This document shows positions 8,448 through 16,877 of a DNA stretch of 64,000 nt, in pieces. Origin of the DNA: an uncultured Bacteroidota bacterium (GTDB taxonomy: Bacteria; Bacteroidota; Bacteroidia; Bacteroidales; UBA12481); the NCBI GenBank assembly GCA_903851365.1, contig CAINOB010000103.1, positions 154,215 through 218,214 of the forward strand, in the 5' to 3' direction. Made by a program: the position numbers and the translations under genes. Below the pieces are notes generated by a model. The model was not told the origin of the DNA, made no database searches, and was given only the letters and a program-made list of their open reading frames with translations. Within the stretch, counting starts at the first letter, position 1, and each line of letters opens with the position of its first letter.

Positions 8448-10088
8448 ATGAAAATAAAATTGTTATCCCTGAGTCTGTTCGCAGCGGTCATAGGTTTATT
8501 ACCCGTTGCCGTCACCGCACAGGTTGTTGCACCCCAAGTCCACTCCTCGGTATCCTTACATAAGCCTGATTCACTGCTTAGAATTGCCAATGCGAAATCA
8601 GAAATTGACTATTCCATACCATCCTTTACTTTGTTAAAAATGGCAATAGTTGCTGCCAATACTGATTCAGCAGTAAACGGATCCGACCTTCTTGCCAATG
8701 CCCTCAATCACCTTAAGGCAAAGGAAACACCCTTCAGTATTGTTGTCAATATTTATGAGGACCCTGCTACTGAAATGGCCTTCACATGGTTTACTAATGA
8801 AGGGGTTGAAACCGGGAATGTCGAGATTGTAAAAGGTAAAAATATCGATCCTGAACATTTTTCAAAACCCTTGAAAAGTGCCAGTTCGATCAATACCTCC
8901 GTACATGATCTGAATTACTGCACAAAGGCGAATGCGCTCTCGAGCCTTGCCGGGATTGCCGACAACGGTAAAAAGAATTACGTGAGCCATAAAGCAATTG
9001 TCACCGGTCTGATACCCAATACTACTTACTCTTTCAGGGTTGGCACTGAAGGGCACTGGAGTGATACCGGAACATTTAAAACAGCTGCTGGCGAGGGCAA
9101 AGGATTTTCATTCATTTATACCACTGATCCGCAAGCCAACACGGTTGAAATGTTCGACATTTCTCAAAAAACTACACATGCCGCCTTTCAGAAGTATCCG
9201 GAAGCGAATTTCTGGCTAAACTGTGGTGACCTGGTTCAGACGAATGGAAAAAACAACGCTGAATGGGAATGGGAACAACTTTTCCAGACCCAACAGGACT
9301 TGTTCCTTCACAGGCCTTTTACACCAGTGTTGGGGAACCACGATAAATCAGAGAACCGAAACTTCACTAACCATTTTAATACGGATGCCACTGCTTTTGA
9401 TGCCGCCCTCTCAACCTCTCCTGGTAGTGTTTATTCATTTGTTTATGGCAATGCACTCTTTCTTGCCTTCAGTTTCGAGGATTACGACAAACCGGGTTAT
9501 CTCGAAGCCCTTGCAAAATGGATGAGAAGCCAGGTTGAAGCCCATAAAGACCTTAAATGGAGGATAGCCTTTTACCACAAGACAATTTATACCGGGTCTA
9601 CCAGTCACCACGATGATAAAGACAGTAAAACAATTCGTGACCGGATTGCCCCGCTCATGGATAGTCTGAAAATTGATCTGGCACTTCAGGGGCATGATCA
9701 TATTTATGAAGTGATCGGACCGGTAAAAAACAATAAGATTGTTCCGGGTTCAGTCAAGAATCAGATGCATGTTCAAGTGGATCCGCGTGAAAATCTCACC
9801 GGTTTAATGAAAGGAACATTTGATCTCAGGCAAGGAACCCTTTTCTTCCTCAATAACTCCTCTGGAAAGAAAAAATATGAACCTTCTGCCAAGGTTCAAA
9901 TGGACAACACAGAAGCTGATCTCGGCGTTTCAGATTATTACAGTTTATTTTCAGGCCGATTTGGTCAGACCGGCCGGCCAACCTTCAGTAATATCAGCGT
10001 AAAAGGAAATCAAATTGCCATAACAACGTATGAAGTAAGTGATACCGGAGAGGCCAAACTGCTTGATGAAATAAAACTTGTCAAATGA
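8448..10088 (+). CDS. Secreted purple-acid-phosphatase-like metallophosphoesterase with N-terminal Fn3-type domain
   Basis: This 546-residue protein carries a signal peptide ending near residue 25 (AVTAQ). Residues about 90-210 form a PAP N-terminal/fibronectin-III-like domain (MAFTWFTNEG, then the VTGLIPNTTYSFRVG strand). The catalytic domain follows, with TTDPQ, CGDLVQ, LGNHD, FYHKT and QGHDH as the five metal and active-site blocks of calcineurin-like phosphoesterases. It should hydrolyse phosphate esters outside the inner membrane. As in the TRAP-type gene at 4140-5114, Gln stands where PAPs have the metal-ligating Tyr (GDLSY). A TAnnTTTG box precedes it; a tRNA gene follows. Confidence 0.82.
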   Translation: MKIKLLSLSLFAAVIGLLPVAVTAQVVAPQVHSSVSLHKPDSLLRIANAKSEIDYSIPSFTLLKMAIVAANTDSAVNGSDLLANALNHLKAKETPFSIVVNIYEDPATEMAFTWFTNEGVETGNVEIVKGKNIDPEHFSKPLKSASSINTSVHDLNYCTKANALSSLAGIADNGKKNYVSHKAIVTGLIPNTTYSFRVGTEGHWSDTGTFKTAAGEGKGFSFIYTTDPQANTVEMFDISQKTTHAAFQKYPEANFWLNCGDLVQTNGKNNAEWEWEQLFQTQQDLFLHRPFTPVLGNHDKSENRNFTNHFNTDATAFDAALSTSPGSVYSFVYGNALFLAFSFEDYDKPGYLEALAKWMRSQVEAHKDLKWRIAFYHKTIYTGSTSHHDDKDSKTIRDRIAPLMDSLKIDLALQGHDHIYEVIGPVKNNKIVPGSVKNQMHVQVDPRENLTGLMKGTFDLRQGTLFFLNNSSGKKKYEPSAKVQMDNTEADLGVSDYYSLFSGRFGQTGRPTFSNISVKGNQIAITTYEVSDTGEAKLLDEIKLVK

Positions 10089-10117
10089 AAATGGAACACT
10101 GGTAGGATAACTTTTAC

Positions 10118-10147
10118 TTGTTTGTTGAGGAAAAATAACTATCTTCG
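10118..10147 (+). promoter_or_regulatory. Promoter of tRNA-Pro (-33/-7 type)
   Basis: TTG at 10118-10120 is followed after exactly 19 bases by TATCTTCG at 10140-10147, one mismatch from TAnnTTTG. Transcription would start near 10154, about 20 bases before the tRNA, leaving a short 5' leader for RNase P. Confidence 0.5.
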
Positions 10148-10175
10148 CGGCTCGTTCATTTATAAGTAAACTCCT

Positions 10176-10249
10176 CGGGGTATAGCGCAGTCCGGTAGCG
10201 CACCTGGTTTGGGACCAGGGGGTCGCAGGTTCGAATCCTGCTACCCCGA
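10176..10249 (+). tRNA. tRNA-Pro (anticodon UGG)
   Basis: The 74 bases fold as a cloverleaf. Acceptor arms CGGGGTA (10176-10182) and TACCCCG (10242-10248) pair fully, with A10249 as discriminator. The anticodon stem CCTGG/CCAGG encloses loop TTTGGGA with anticodon TGG at 10210-10212. The T arm carries the standard GGTTCGAATCC. CCA is not encoded. Confidence 0.96.
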
Positions 10250-10261
10250 CAGAAAACGAAA

Positions 10262-10298
10262 ACCTGACAGCTTTTTAAAAGCTGTCAGGTTTTTTTTT
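10262..10298 (+). terminator. Terminator after tRNA-Pro
   Basis: ACCTGACAGC (10262-10271) pairs with GCTGTCAGGT (10281-10290), extended by T/A pairs in the loop, and is followed by eight further T residues. The opposite strand has a shorter U-run, so it may also weakly end the mlaD transcript. Confidence 0.85.
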
Positions 10299-10326
10299 GC
10301 TTCCTGCTTCCTGCCGACTGCCAACT
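10299..10326. repeat. Heptanucleotide array, four units
   Basis: Four contiguous 7-base units read GCTTCCT, GCTTCCT, GCCGACT, GCCAACT. The array fills the space between the tRNA terminator and the mlaD stop codon and enters that codon. Similar 7-base arrays occur at 16691-16717 and 16832-16873. Confidence 0.55.
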
Positions 10327-11281
10327 ACTTTTTCTTTTTAAAGTATCCCCGGAGCAGGAAATTGTGCTGCAGGGCTTCCAGATCCTCATTCAGCTTTTGC
10401 GTGCTGCTCTCCAGATTCTTTATCGTGGATTTTATATCGGTTGCCGCCGGCTGATCATGGAGCAATACCCCAACCGGAGTATTCGTATTATTCAGATCGC
10501 CGGTTGCCAATTTTAAATTGGCGGTAATGCCTGACGCGGCTTTGGCAATATCTTTCAACTGGGCAACTGTGGCTTTTATTGAGTTAAACAAAGTGGTATC
10601 GGTAACCAGATTGTTTGTCAGACTGCCTTCCTGATTCATCTTTGCAGTGTAAATGGAGAGGGAGGCGGTAAGTTTCTCTGCATTTAGTGCAGCGCTTTTA
10701 AGTGTGGCAACGGTCAGGTTGACATTATCATACAGCGTTTCATCGGTCAAAAGTTTGCCCAGGGTTCCCTCACCTGCCAGAATTTTCTTGCTGATTTCCT
10801 TAAAATCTCCGGTAATGGCTACCAGATTTTTATTGTTTTCCTGGAGGGTTTTCATCATATCGTCAGTCGATAGTGTTTTCCCGATGGCAAGAGTATCCCC
10901 ATTTTGGACTGGCAAAGCGGATTCCGACCCTTCATATATCACAATGATTTTATTCCCAATCAGTCCATCGGAAGCGATTTTTGCTTTTGCATCTTTACGG
11001 ATATAAGTCCGGGCAGCCTGATCGATTTTCATACCGACCTTAACCTGGGATTTTTTACAGAAATTCAATGAACTAACCGTACCCACTTTTACTCCGGAGA
11101 ACCAGATATTATTACCAGCCTGCAAACCGCTCACCTCATCGAAAGTGGCGGAGATCTCGAACTTTTTAACGAAGCTGTTATGGAGATTACCGATAGTCAA
11201 AATACCGGTCATCAGTATAATTAAACCAATGAATAAGAAAAGGCCAACGATGATACCTCTCCTTTTTATGGTTGATTTCAT
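10325..11281 (-). CDS. mlaD: MlaD-like MCE-domain lipid-transport protein
   Basis: The 318-residue protein has one N-terminal membrane helix (about 11-31), an MCE domain (about 37-115, with FDEVSGLQAGNNIWFSGVKVG as its core) and a long helical tail with several amphipathic stretches. MlaD-type proteins are the periplasmic substrate-binding ring of the MlaFEDB ABC system that moves phospholipids between the membranes. It lies three bases after the ATPase gene, downstream of the permease, the usual MlaE-F-D order. The helical tail is longer than in Enterobacteria MlaD (about 180 residues), as is common in Bacteroidota homologues. Confidence 0.88.
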   Translation of the reverse strand: MKSTIKRRGIIVGLFLFIGLIILMTGILTIGNLHNSFVKKFEISATFDEVSGLQAGNNIWFSGVKVGTVSSLNFCKKSQVKVGMKIDQAARTYIRKDAKAKIASDGLIGNKIIVIYEGSESALPVQNGDTLAIGKTLSTDDMMKTLQENNKNLVAITGDFKEISKKILAGEGTLGKLLTDETLYDNVNLTVATLKSAALNAEKLTASLSIYTAKMNQEGSLTNNLVTDTTLFNSIKATVAQLKDIAKAASGITANLKLATGDLNNTNTPVGVLLHDQPAATDIKSTIKNLESSTQKLNEDLEALQHNFLLRGYFKKKK

Positions 11282-11284
11282 ATC

Positions 11285-12058
11285 TTATTGAATAAAGTTG
11301 TAATCATAAAAATCTTTCACGCGGCTGTCACTCTGGTCAAAAACTTCCGCAAAACTACCTAATCTGATGAAATTCCCATCCTGCAGCATCGCTATCCGGT
11401 TGCCGGTTGTTTTTGCACAGGTCAGATCGTGGGTAATAATTATGGAAGTGGTATTATACTTGCCTTGAACCTCATTGATCAGTTGGTTGATCTCCGTGCA
11501 GGTAATCGGGTCGAGACCGGCGGTGGGCTCGTCATACAGCAGGATCTCAGGCCGCAGGATCAGGGTTCGGGCAATTCCGATCCGTTTTATCTGCCCCCCC
11601 GAGAGATCAGCCGGCATCACATTGATTTTCTCTCGCAGGCCGACTGCATCCAGAACTTCCTCGACAGCCCTGAGAACTTCTTTTGTTGTCATGTGCTTGA
11701 AATTCCTGATCAGGGAGAATTCGAGATTTTCACGAATCGTCATACTATCGTACAAGGCGCTGCTCTGGAATATAAACCCCAGTCGCAGTCTGAGCTTTTG
11801 AAGTTCATTTACGGGTAATTTATCTACTTCCAGGCCAAGGACATTAACTATCCCTTCGTCGGGTTTTATTAAACCTGCGATAGTTTTTATCAGGACAGAT
11901 TTTCCGCTTCCCGACCGGCCGAGAACCACAAAATTTTCCCCCTTATATACATCGAGATTAATGCCTTTTAATACAGATAAATCTCCAAAAGATACATTAA
12001 GGTTCCTGACTGAGATGACGATCTCCCTGGATTCTGCCTGTTGATTTTCGTTCTTCAT
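11285..12058 (-). CDS. mlaF: MlaF-like ABC transporter ATPase
   Basis: The start is set at 12058 (MKNENQQAES), 10 bases after the permease stop; the longer frame to 12202 only reads back into the permease gene. The 257-residue product carries Walker A GRSGSGKS, signature LSGGQIKRIGIAR, Walker B ILLYDEPTAGLDP and a switch His (IIITHD). It would power MCE-dependent phospholipid transport with the neighbouring MlaE and MlaD proteins at the cytoplasmic face. Confidence 0.92.
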   Translation of the reverse strand: MKNENQQAESREIVISVRNLNVSFGDLSVLKGINLDVYKGENFVVLGRSGSGKSVLIKTIAGLIKPDEGIVNVLGLEVDKLPVNELQKLRLRLGFIFQSSALYDSMTIRENLEFSLIRNFKHMTTKEVLRAVEEVLDAVGLREKINVMPADLSGGQIKRIGIARTLILRPEILLYDEPTAGLDPITCTEINQLINEVQGKYNTTSIIITHDLTCAKTTGNRIAMLQDGNFIRLGSFAEVFDQSDSRVKDFYDYNFIQ

Positions 12059-12068
12059 GGGTATATTT

Positions 12069-12857
12069 TTAAAGGCCATGAATCCAGTTAGTGATCTGAA
12101 CAGCAACGAGCTCTTCAGCAAAAATGAGGAACATGGAGAAAACCACCGCCCGGTTCGCAGCTTTACCAACTCCCTGTGTTCCGTTGGTGGCGTTAAACCC
12201 ACGGTAGCTGCCCACTATAGCGATGGTGAATCCGTAGAAGAATGACCTGATCACAGCCGACCATACATCAAGAAAACTCACTGATGAAAACGCACTTTGG
12301 AAATAGGTAGTCAGACTGGTCAGTTCATTAGCGTGGACATTAAAATAGGAACCCATCATACCCACGAAAGTGCAATACAGCATCAGGATCGGCAACATCA
12401 CTGTGGTGGCAACCACCCTGGTGACAACCAGATATTTAAATGGATTGACGGCGGACATGTCCATCGCGTCAATTTGTTCAGTCACCTTCATGGATCCAAG
12501 TTCTGCACCGATATTCGAACCCACTTTACCAGCGGCAATTAAAGCGGTGACCAGAGGGCCGATCGCTCTGACAAAAGCAATACCGATCAGGGAAGGAAGC
12601 CACGAGGCGGCACCGAACGAAACCAGCGGCGGACGTGATTGTTTAGTGAAAACGATGCCAATAACAAACCCGGTAAGTGATATCAGAAGGAGCGATTTAA
12701 CACCGACCACATAACATTGATGAATGGTCTCCTTAAATTCAAAAGGCCTTCGAAAAAGTTCTTTGAAAAAACGGGTAATAAACCGATGGATATTCAGGAC
12801 ATCCTGAAAAAAGGCATCAATTCTCCGGGTGAATACAAATTCTTTGGATCTCTTCAT
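12069..12857 (-). CDS. mlaE: MlaE-like ABC transporter permease
   Basis: The start at 12857 (MKRSKEF) forms an ATGA overlap with the stop of the upstream symporter gene, which supports it over an upstream in-frame start at 12926. The 262-residue protein has about five hydrophobic segments and the MlaE signature region (GKVGSNIGAELGSMKVTEQIDAMDM). It should form the inner-membrane channel of the MlaFED complex. The four-base overlap indicates translational coupling to the symporter. Confidence 0.92.
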   Translation of the reverse strand: MKRSKEFVFTRRIDAFFQDVLNIHRFITRFFKELFRRPFEFKETIHQCYVVGVKSLLLISLTGFVIGIVFTKQSRPPLVSFGAASWLPSLIGIAFVRAIGPLVTALIAAGKVGSNIGAELGSMKVTEQIDAMDMSAVNPFKYLVVTRVVATTVMLPILMLYCTFVGMMGSYFNVHANELTSLTTYFQSAFSSVSFLDVWSAVIRSFFYGFTIAIVGSYRGFNATNGTQGVGKAANRAVVFSMFLIFAEELVAVQITNWIHGL

Positions 12858-14314
12858 GATACGATTTCCTTTCCAGGCCTGATGTATTCCTTTTCCCAAA
12901 TGGCAACAACGACGGTTGCGAGGCAATTGCCGATAACATTGACAGCCGTTCGTGCCATGTCCATCAATTCGTCAATTCCAAGAATGATATAAATGGGCCA
13001 GGTAGGCAATCCAAAGCTGGCTGCTGTGCCCAGCAGGATAACCAGTGATGCTCTTGGTACTCCTGCCACTCCTTTGCTGGTTAACATCAGGGTAAACATG
13101 ATAATCAGCTGTTTATCAATTGACAGGTGTATCCCGCTGATCTGTGCAACGAAAATGGTTGCCAGGGATAAGTATAAAGTGGTGCCGGCAAGGTTAAAGC
13201 TATAGCCAGTCGGCATAACGAATGCGACAATTTTACGAGGCACCCCGAATTCTTCCAGTCGTTCCATGGCCAGTGGTAAAGCTGATTCTGAACTTGTTGT
13301 TGCAAAAGCCAGGGTAACTGGTTCAGCTATCGCTTTAACGAATTTCTTCACCGGAATACGGAGAAATAAGGCAATCGGGAACAATACCAGCAGGAGGAAC
13401 ATGATCAGGGCAACATATAGCGTGGCCAGGAGCTTGAATAAGTTGACCAGGATATCTATTCCCATATGCCCGACACTGTATGAAATTGCAGCAAAAACTG
13501 CAAACGGTGCGAAATACATGATTATCTGGGTAAACTTAAACATCGCCTCAGCCAGCGATTCGGTAAACCGGATCATCGGGCCATAATATTTCTCCTTCAT
13601 CATGGCTACGGCTATCCCGAAAAGGATGCTGAAAATAACGATCTGAAGAACCTGACCTTCATAGATCGATTTGGCGATATTCTCAGGAAAAATATGCAGG
13701 ATGATTTCGGCTGTTGTTTGGGGAACTACCTCAGGGGCATTGGCCTGGTTTATTGCTTCCGGAACAGTAACGCCGACACCGGCTTTGGAAACATTTATGG
13801 CGATGAGCCCGATAAAAAGGGCAATAATGGTAACACCTTCAAAATATACGAGCGATTTCCAGCTCATCCTTCCAACCTGTTTCAGGTTGGAATGCCCGGC
13901 GATGCCGCAGACAATGGTGGCGAAAAGAAGTGGGGCAATGATCGTTTTAATGAGCCTCAGGAATATCTTGCTCACGAGGTTCATGCCGATGGCTATCTGT
14001 GGAAGGTCGTGCCCGAATTCAGCGCCGACAATCATGCTGATCAGAATCCAGGTGGTCAGTGACCTTTTGTAGATGGCATACAGAATAATTTGGGCGATTA
14101 CCACCCAACGTACAACCACCAGCACCGGTGCCTCAATCTCAAGGATTTTATAGGACTTGAGCAGAGTGAGCAGAGCAGCCACAAATAAGCTGCTGAAAAG
14201 AGAATATATGAGTGCTTTGGGAGCCTGGTTTTTCTTTACCTCAACGTTCTTTTTTTCTGTTATTTGAGAGCTTTTATCCAAAGTTGAATTGTTTAATTTT
14301 TGGCGTGGGTACAA
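12854..14314 (-). CDS. Dicarboxylate/amino-acid:cation symporter (DAACS family)
   Basis: The protein, up to 486 residues, has the family hallmarks: TTSSESALP (339-347), PTGYSFNLAGTTLY (hairpin and TM7) and DMARTAVNVIGN (TM8, Asp452, Arg455, Asn459). The Na+-site Asp residues of GltPh (D312 and D405) are Ala376 and Asn463, which argues for proton coupling or altered cation use. The N-terminus is extended by about 80 residues with two extra hydrophobic stretches. The reading frame opens at TTG 14314; TTG 14281 is an alternative, and a TAAGTTTG box overlaps the first, so the start is uncertain. It overlaps mlaE by four bases, an unusual partner. Confidence 0.85.
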   Translation of the reverse strand: MYPRQKLNNSTLDKSSQITEKKNVEVKKNQAPKALIYSLFSSLFVAALLTLLKSYKILEIEAPVLVVVRWVVIAQIILYAIYKRSLTTWILISMIVGAEFGHDLPQIAIGMNLVSKIFLRLIKTIIAPLLFATIVCGIAGHSNLKQVGRMSWKSLVYFEGVTIIALFIGLIAINVSKAGVGVTVPEAINQANAPEVVPQTTAEIILHIFPENIAKSIYEGQVLQIVIFSILFGIAVAMMKEKYYGPMIRFTESLAEAMFKFTQIIMYFAPFAVFAAISYSVGHMGIDILVNLFKLLATLYVALIMFLLLVLFPIALFLRIPVKKFVKAIAEPVTLAFATTSSESALPLAMERLEEFGVPRKIVAFVMPTGYSFNLAGTTLYLSLATIFVAQISGIHLSIDKQLIIMFTLMLTSKGVAGVPRASLVILLGTAASFGLPTWPIYIILGIDELMDMARTAVNVIGNCLATVVVAIWEKEYIRPGKEIVS

Positions 14315-14379
14315 ACTTAATTATTACTTTTATTATCGAGGGGTTCTTGTTACTTTTAAGAGGATCAAAATCTAAACTT

Positions 14380-15183
14380 ATGTCACAATTTTTAGCTGAA
14401 TTAATTGGAACTGCCATACTTGTGCTGTTTGGAGACGGCGTGGTGGCCGGCGTAGTTTTAAAAGGCACCAAATCGGAAAATTCGGGTTGGATTGTCATAA
14501 CCGTGGGGTGGGGACTTGGAGTTGCCCTGGCCATTTACGGTGTTGGGAGTATCAGTGGTGCACATCTGAATCCTGCTGTCACGCTGGCTTTTGCCGCACA
14601 GGGAGCTTTTCCGTGGGCAAAAGTTCCTTTGTATATTCTTGCACAATTGCTGGGTGGACTGATCGGTGGCACATTGGTTTGGATGCATTATCTACCTCAT
14701 TGGAAGAATACGGGAAATCAGGCACTTAAACTTGGTGTTTTTTGCACAGGGCCTGCAATACGATCGAAGTGGGCCAACCTGTTGAGCGAAATCATCGGAA
14801 CCTTTGTCCTGGTTTCCGGCCTCCTGTTTATCGGAGCAAATAAATTTACGGAAGGACTGAATCCACTGATCGTTGGCTTCTTGATAATCGCTATCGGCGT
14901 ATCCATGGGAGGGACAACGGGTTATGCTATCAACCCTGCTCGTGATCTGGGTCCGCGACTTGCCCATTTTCTCCTTCCGATAGCCGGAAAAGGAAAATCA
15001 GACTGGGCCTATAGCTGGATACCTGTGGTGGGACCGATTCTCGGTGGAGTATACGGAGCCCTGGTATATGATGTTATGATGAAAAAATCGTTTAACGGCC
15101 TGTTCTTCGCCGTAACATTGGTGATTTTTGTGATAGCAGGAACAGCTATTGCCGGCCAGCTAAAAGCCGATAAAGTAAAATAA
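14380..15183 (+). CDS. glpF: Glycerol facilitator (aquaglyceroporin)
   Basis: The start is placed at 14380 ([10 protein letters not shown]), where the family normally begins, rather than the longer upstream frame. The 267-residue membrane protein has the two half-helix motifs of MIP channels, LNPAVT and [10 protein letters not shown]. The Asp after the second NPAR marks the glycerol-conducting branch. Six hydrophobic segments fit the fold. It passes glycerol across the inner membrane for the kinase encoded 16 bases downstream, so glpF and glpK are co-transcribed. It diverges from the symporter-mla operon. Confidence 0.93.
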   Translation: MSQFLAELIGTAILVLFGDGVVAGVVLKGTKSENSGWIVITVGWGLGVALAIYGVGSISGAHLNPAVTLAFAAQGAFPWAKVPLYILAQLLGGLIGGTLVWMHYLPHWKNTGNQALKLGVFCTGPAIRSKWANLLSEIIGTFVLVSGLLFIGANKFTEGLNPLIVGFLIIAIGVSMGGTTGYAINPARDLGPRLAHFLLPIAGKGKSDWAYSWIPVVGPILGGVYGALVYDVMMKKSFNGLFFAVTLVIFVIAGTAIAGQLKADKVK

Positions 15184-15199
15184 TTCCGGAGGTGCCATT

Positions 15200-16687
15200 A
15201 TGGAGGAAAAATTTATTCTTGCCCTTGATCAGGGAACAACCAGTTCGAGAACACTTTTAGTCGATTCTAAAGGGATAATCCGCGGAACCTCACAGAAGGA
15301 GTTTAAACAAATCTATCCAAAATCCGGATGGGTGGAGCATAATCCGGAAGAGATATGGTCCACGCAATGGTCAACCATCTGGGATGTTATGGAGGAGGCC
15401 AGGATCGATTTCAGCCAGATTGCCGGCATCGGAATCACCAACCAGCGGGAAACCACCATTATCTGGGATAAAAAAAGCGGGAATGCCATCTACAATGCTA
15501 TTGTTTGGCAGGATAAGAGAACTGCTCCATTATGCGAACAACTAAAATCAAAAGGGCTCGAAGATTATGTCCGCGAGAACACGGGTTTGGTGATTGACTC
15601 CTATTTCTCGGCTACAAAAATCAGCTGGATACTGGATGAGGTGGAAGGAGCGCGCAAAAGAGCCGAAAAAGGCGAACTTCTGTTTGGTACGGTTGATACC
15701 TGGCTGATCTGGAAACTGACCGGGGGAAAGTCGCACCTCACGGATTATACCAATGCTTCGCGAACCATGTTGTTCAATATCTCAACGCTGGAATGGGACT
15801 CTTATCTTCTGGAACAAATGAACATTCCCCAGGCAATTTTGCCAACGGTGAAACCCTCATCGGCCCTATTTGGACATTTCAGGGAAGATGAATATACAAT
15901 CCCCATTTGCGGCGTGGCAGGTGATCAGCAGGCTGCGTTATTCGGACAGGCATGCCTTGAGGAGGGCATGGTTAAGAACACGTATGGCACGGGTTGTTTT
16001 ATGCTGATGAACACCGGCGATAAAAAGGTGATCTCCAAAAATGGCCTCATTACCACCCTTGCCTGCAGCAGCGGTGAAAATATACAGTATGCCCTCGAAG
16101 GAAGTGTTTTTGTTGCCGGATCAGCGATCCAATGGCTGAGGGACGGATTGAAAGTTATAAAAACAGCCGCCGATTCCGAAAAAATGGCCGCTGAAGTAGC
16201 CGGCAGTGAGGATATTTTTATTGTACCCGCCTTCGCTGGACTAGGCGCACCGTACTGGGATATGTATGCCCGGGGTGCAATCTTTGGAATCACGCGCGAT
16301 ACCCGCAGTGCTCATCTTGTTAAGGCAACGCTGGAATCTATGGCTTATCAGACCCGGGATGTTCTCGAAGCCATGGCTGAGGATTCCGAAATAAAGATTA
16401 AAACGCTGAAAGTCGATGGTGGTGCCGTGGTCAATAATTATCTGATGCAATTTCAGGCCGATATTCTTAATGTACCGGTTATACGTCCGGAGGTTATTGA
16501 AACAACTGCCATGGGAGCCGCTTATCTGGCCGGAATTTACCTTGATTGGTGGGACTACCGCACGATCATGTCGGATCAGCGCGTTGAGCGGGAATTTATA
16601 CCCGTTATGACGTCTGACAAGCGCCAGTCGCTTTACCATAAGTGGCAGGATGCCGTTCGACGGACACGCGGATGGGCGGAGAAATGA
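15200..16687 (+). CDS. glpK: Glycerol kinase
   Basis: The 495-residue protein opens with the ATP-binding DQGTTSSR motif and has the FGGY-family signature in the second half ([18 protein letters not shown]). It phosphorylates glycerol to sn-glycerol 3-phosphate in the cytoplasm, trapping substrate that enters through GlpF. An unusually good Shine-Dalgarno sequence, CCGGAGGTG, lies 7-8 bases before ATG 15200. Length matches the family. The dehydrogenase gene follows after a repeat-filled 190-base spacer. Confidence 0.95.
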   Translation: MEEKFILALDQGTTSSRTLLVDSKGIIRGTSQKEFKQIYPKSGWVEHNPEEIWSTQWSTIWDVMEEARIDFSQIAGIGITNQRETTIIWDKKSGNAIYNAIVWQDKRTAPLCEQLKSKGLEDYVRENTGLVIDSYFSATKISWILDEVEGARKRAEKGELLFGTVDTWLIWKLTGGKSHLTDYTNASRTMLFNISTLEWDSYLLEQMNIPQAILPTVKPSSALFGHFREDEYTIPICGVAGDQQAALFGQACLEEGMVKNTYGTGCFMLMNTGDKKVISKNGLITTLACSSGENIQYALEGSVFVAGSAIQWLRDGLKVIKTAADSEKMAAEVAGSEDIFIVPAFAGLGAPYWDMYARGAIFGITRDTRSAHLVKATLESMAYQTRDVLEAMAEDSEIKIKTLKVDGGAVVNNYLMQFQADILNVPVIRPEVIETTAMGAAYLAGIYLDWWDYRTIMSDQRVEREFIPVMTSDKRQSLYHKWQDAVRRTRGWAEK

Positions 16688-16690
16688 AGA

Positions 16691-16717
16691 CACAAGGCGC
16701 AAGGCACAAGGCACAAG
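16691..16717. repeat. Heptanucleotide array, four units (CACAAGG type)
   Basis: Units CACAAGG, CGCAAGG, CACAAGG and CACAAG follow directly after the glpK stop. The period is seven bases, as in the arrays at 10299-10326 and 16832-16873, but the unit sequence differs. Confidence 0.6.
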
Positions 16718-16788
16718 TAAGTTAGAGGACCAGGACCAGTTTTGAATTTTGAAATTACAAAATCAAGTTTGTCTCGGAGAGTTGTCAT

Positions 16789-16804
16789 CCCCGCGAAAGC
16801 GGGG
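16789..16804. repeat. Short palindromic hairpin, likely dispersed repeat
   Basis: CCCCGC, tetraloop GAAA, GCGGGG forms a six-pair GC hairpin with a GNRA loop, preceded by GTCAT. The surrounding GTCATCCCCGCGAAAGC resembles a repeat commonly seen dispersed in bacterial intergenic regions. No U-run follows on either strand, so it is not a simple terminator. Confidence 0.5.
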
Positions 16805-16831
16805 ACCCCTTTCCTTTCCAAGGAATTAACC

Positions 16832-16873
16832 CCATACCCGATACCCGATACCTGATACCTGACACCCGATACC
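16832..16873. repeat. Heptanucleotide array, six units (CGATACC type)
   Basis: Six consecutive heptamers read CCATACC, CGATACC, CGATACC, TGATACC, TGACACC, CGATACC. The array stops four bases before the glpD ATG, so it occupies the whole ribosome-loading region of that gene. Confidence 0.7.
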
Positions 16874-16877
16874 CAAC

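Noticed and set aside
12059..12202. 48-residue N-terminal extension of MlaF
   Set aside because: It overlaps the mlaE coding region on the same strand, and the usual ATPase start is at 12058.
16633..16821. Minus-strand frame across the end of glpK and the spacer, starting near the GC hairpin
   Set aside because: Its N-terminus is the usual false translation of the dispersed hairpin repeat, and most of it is antisense to glpK.
16691..16873. Possible CRISPR array in the glpK-glpD spacer
   Set aside because: The repeats have a 7-base period with no spacers, and no cas gene is present.
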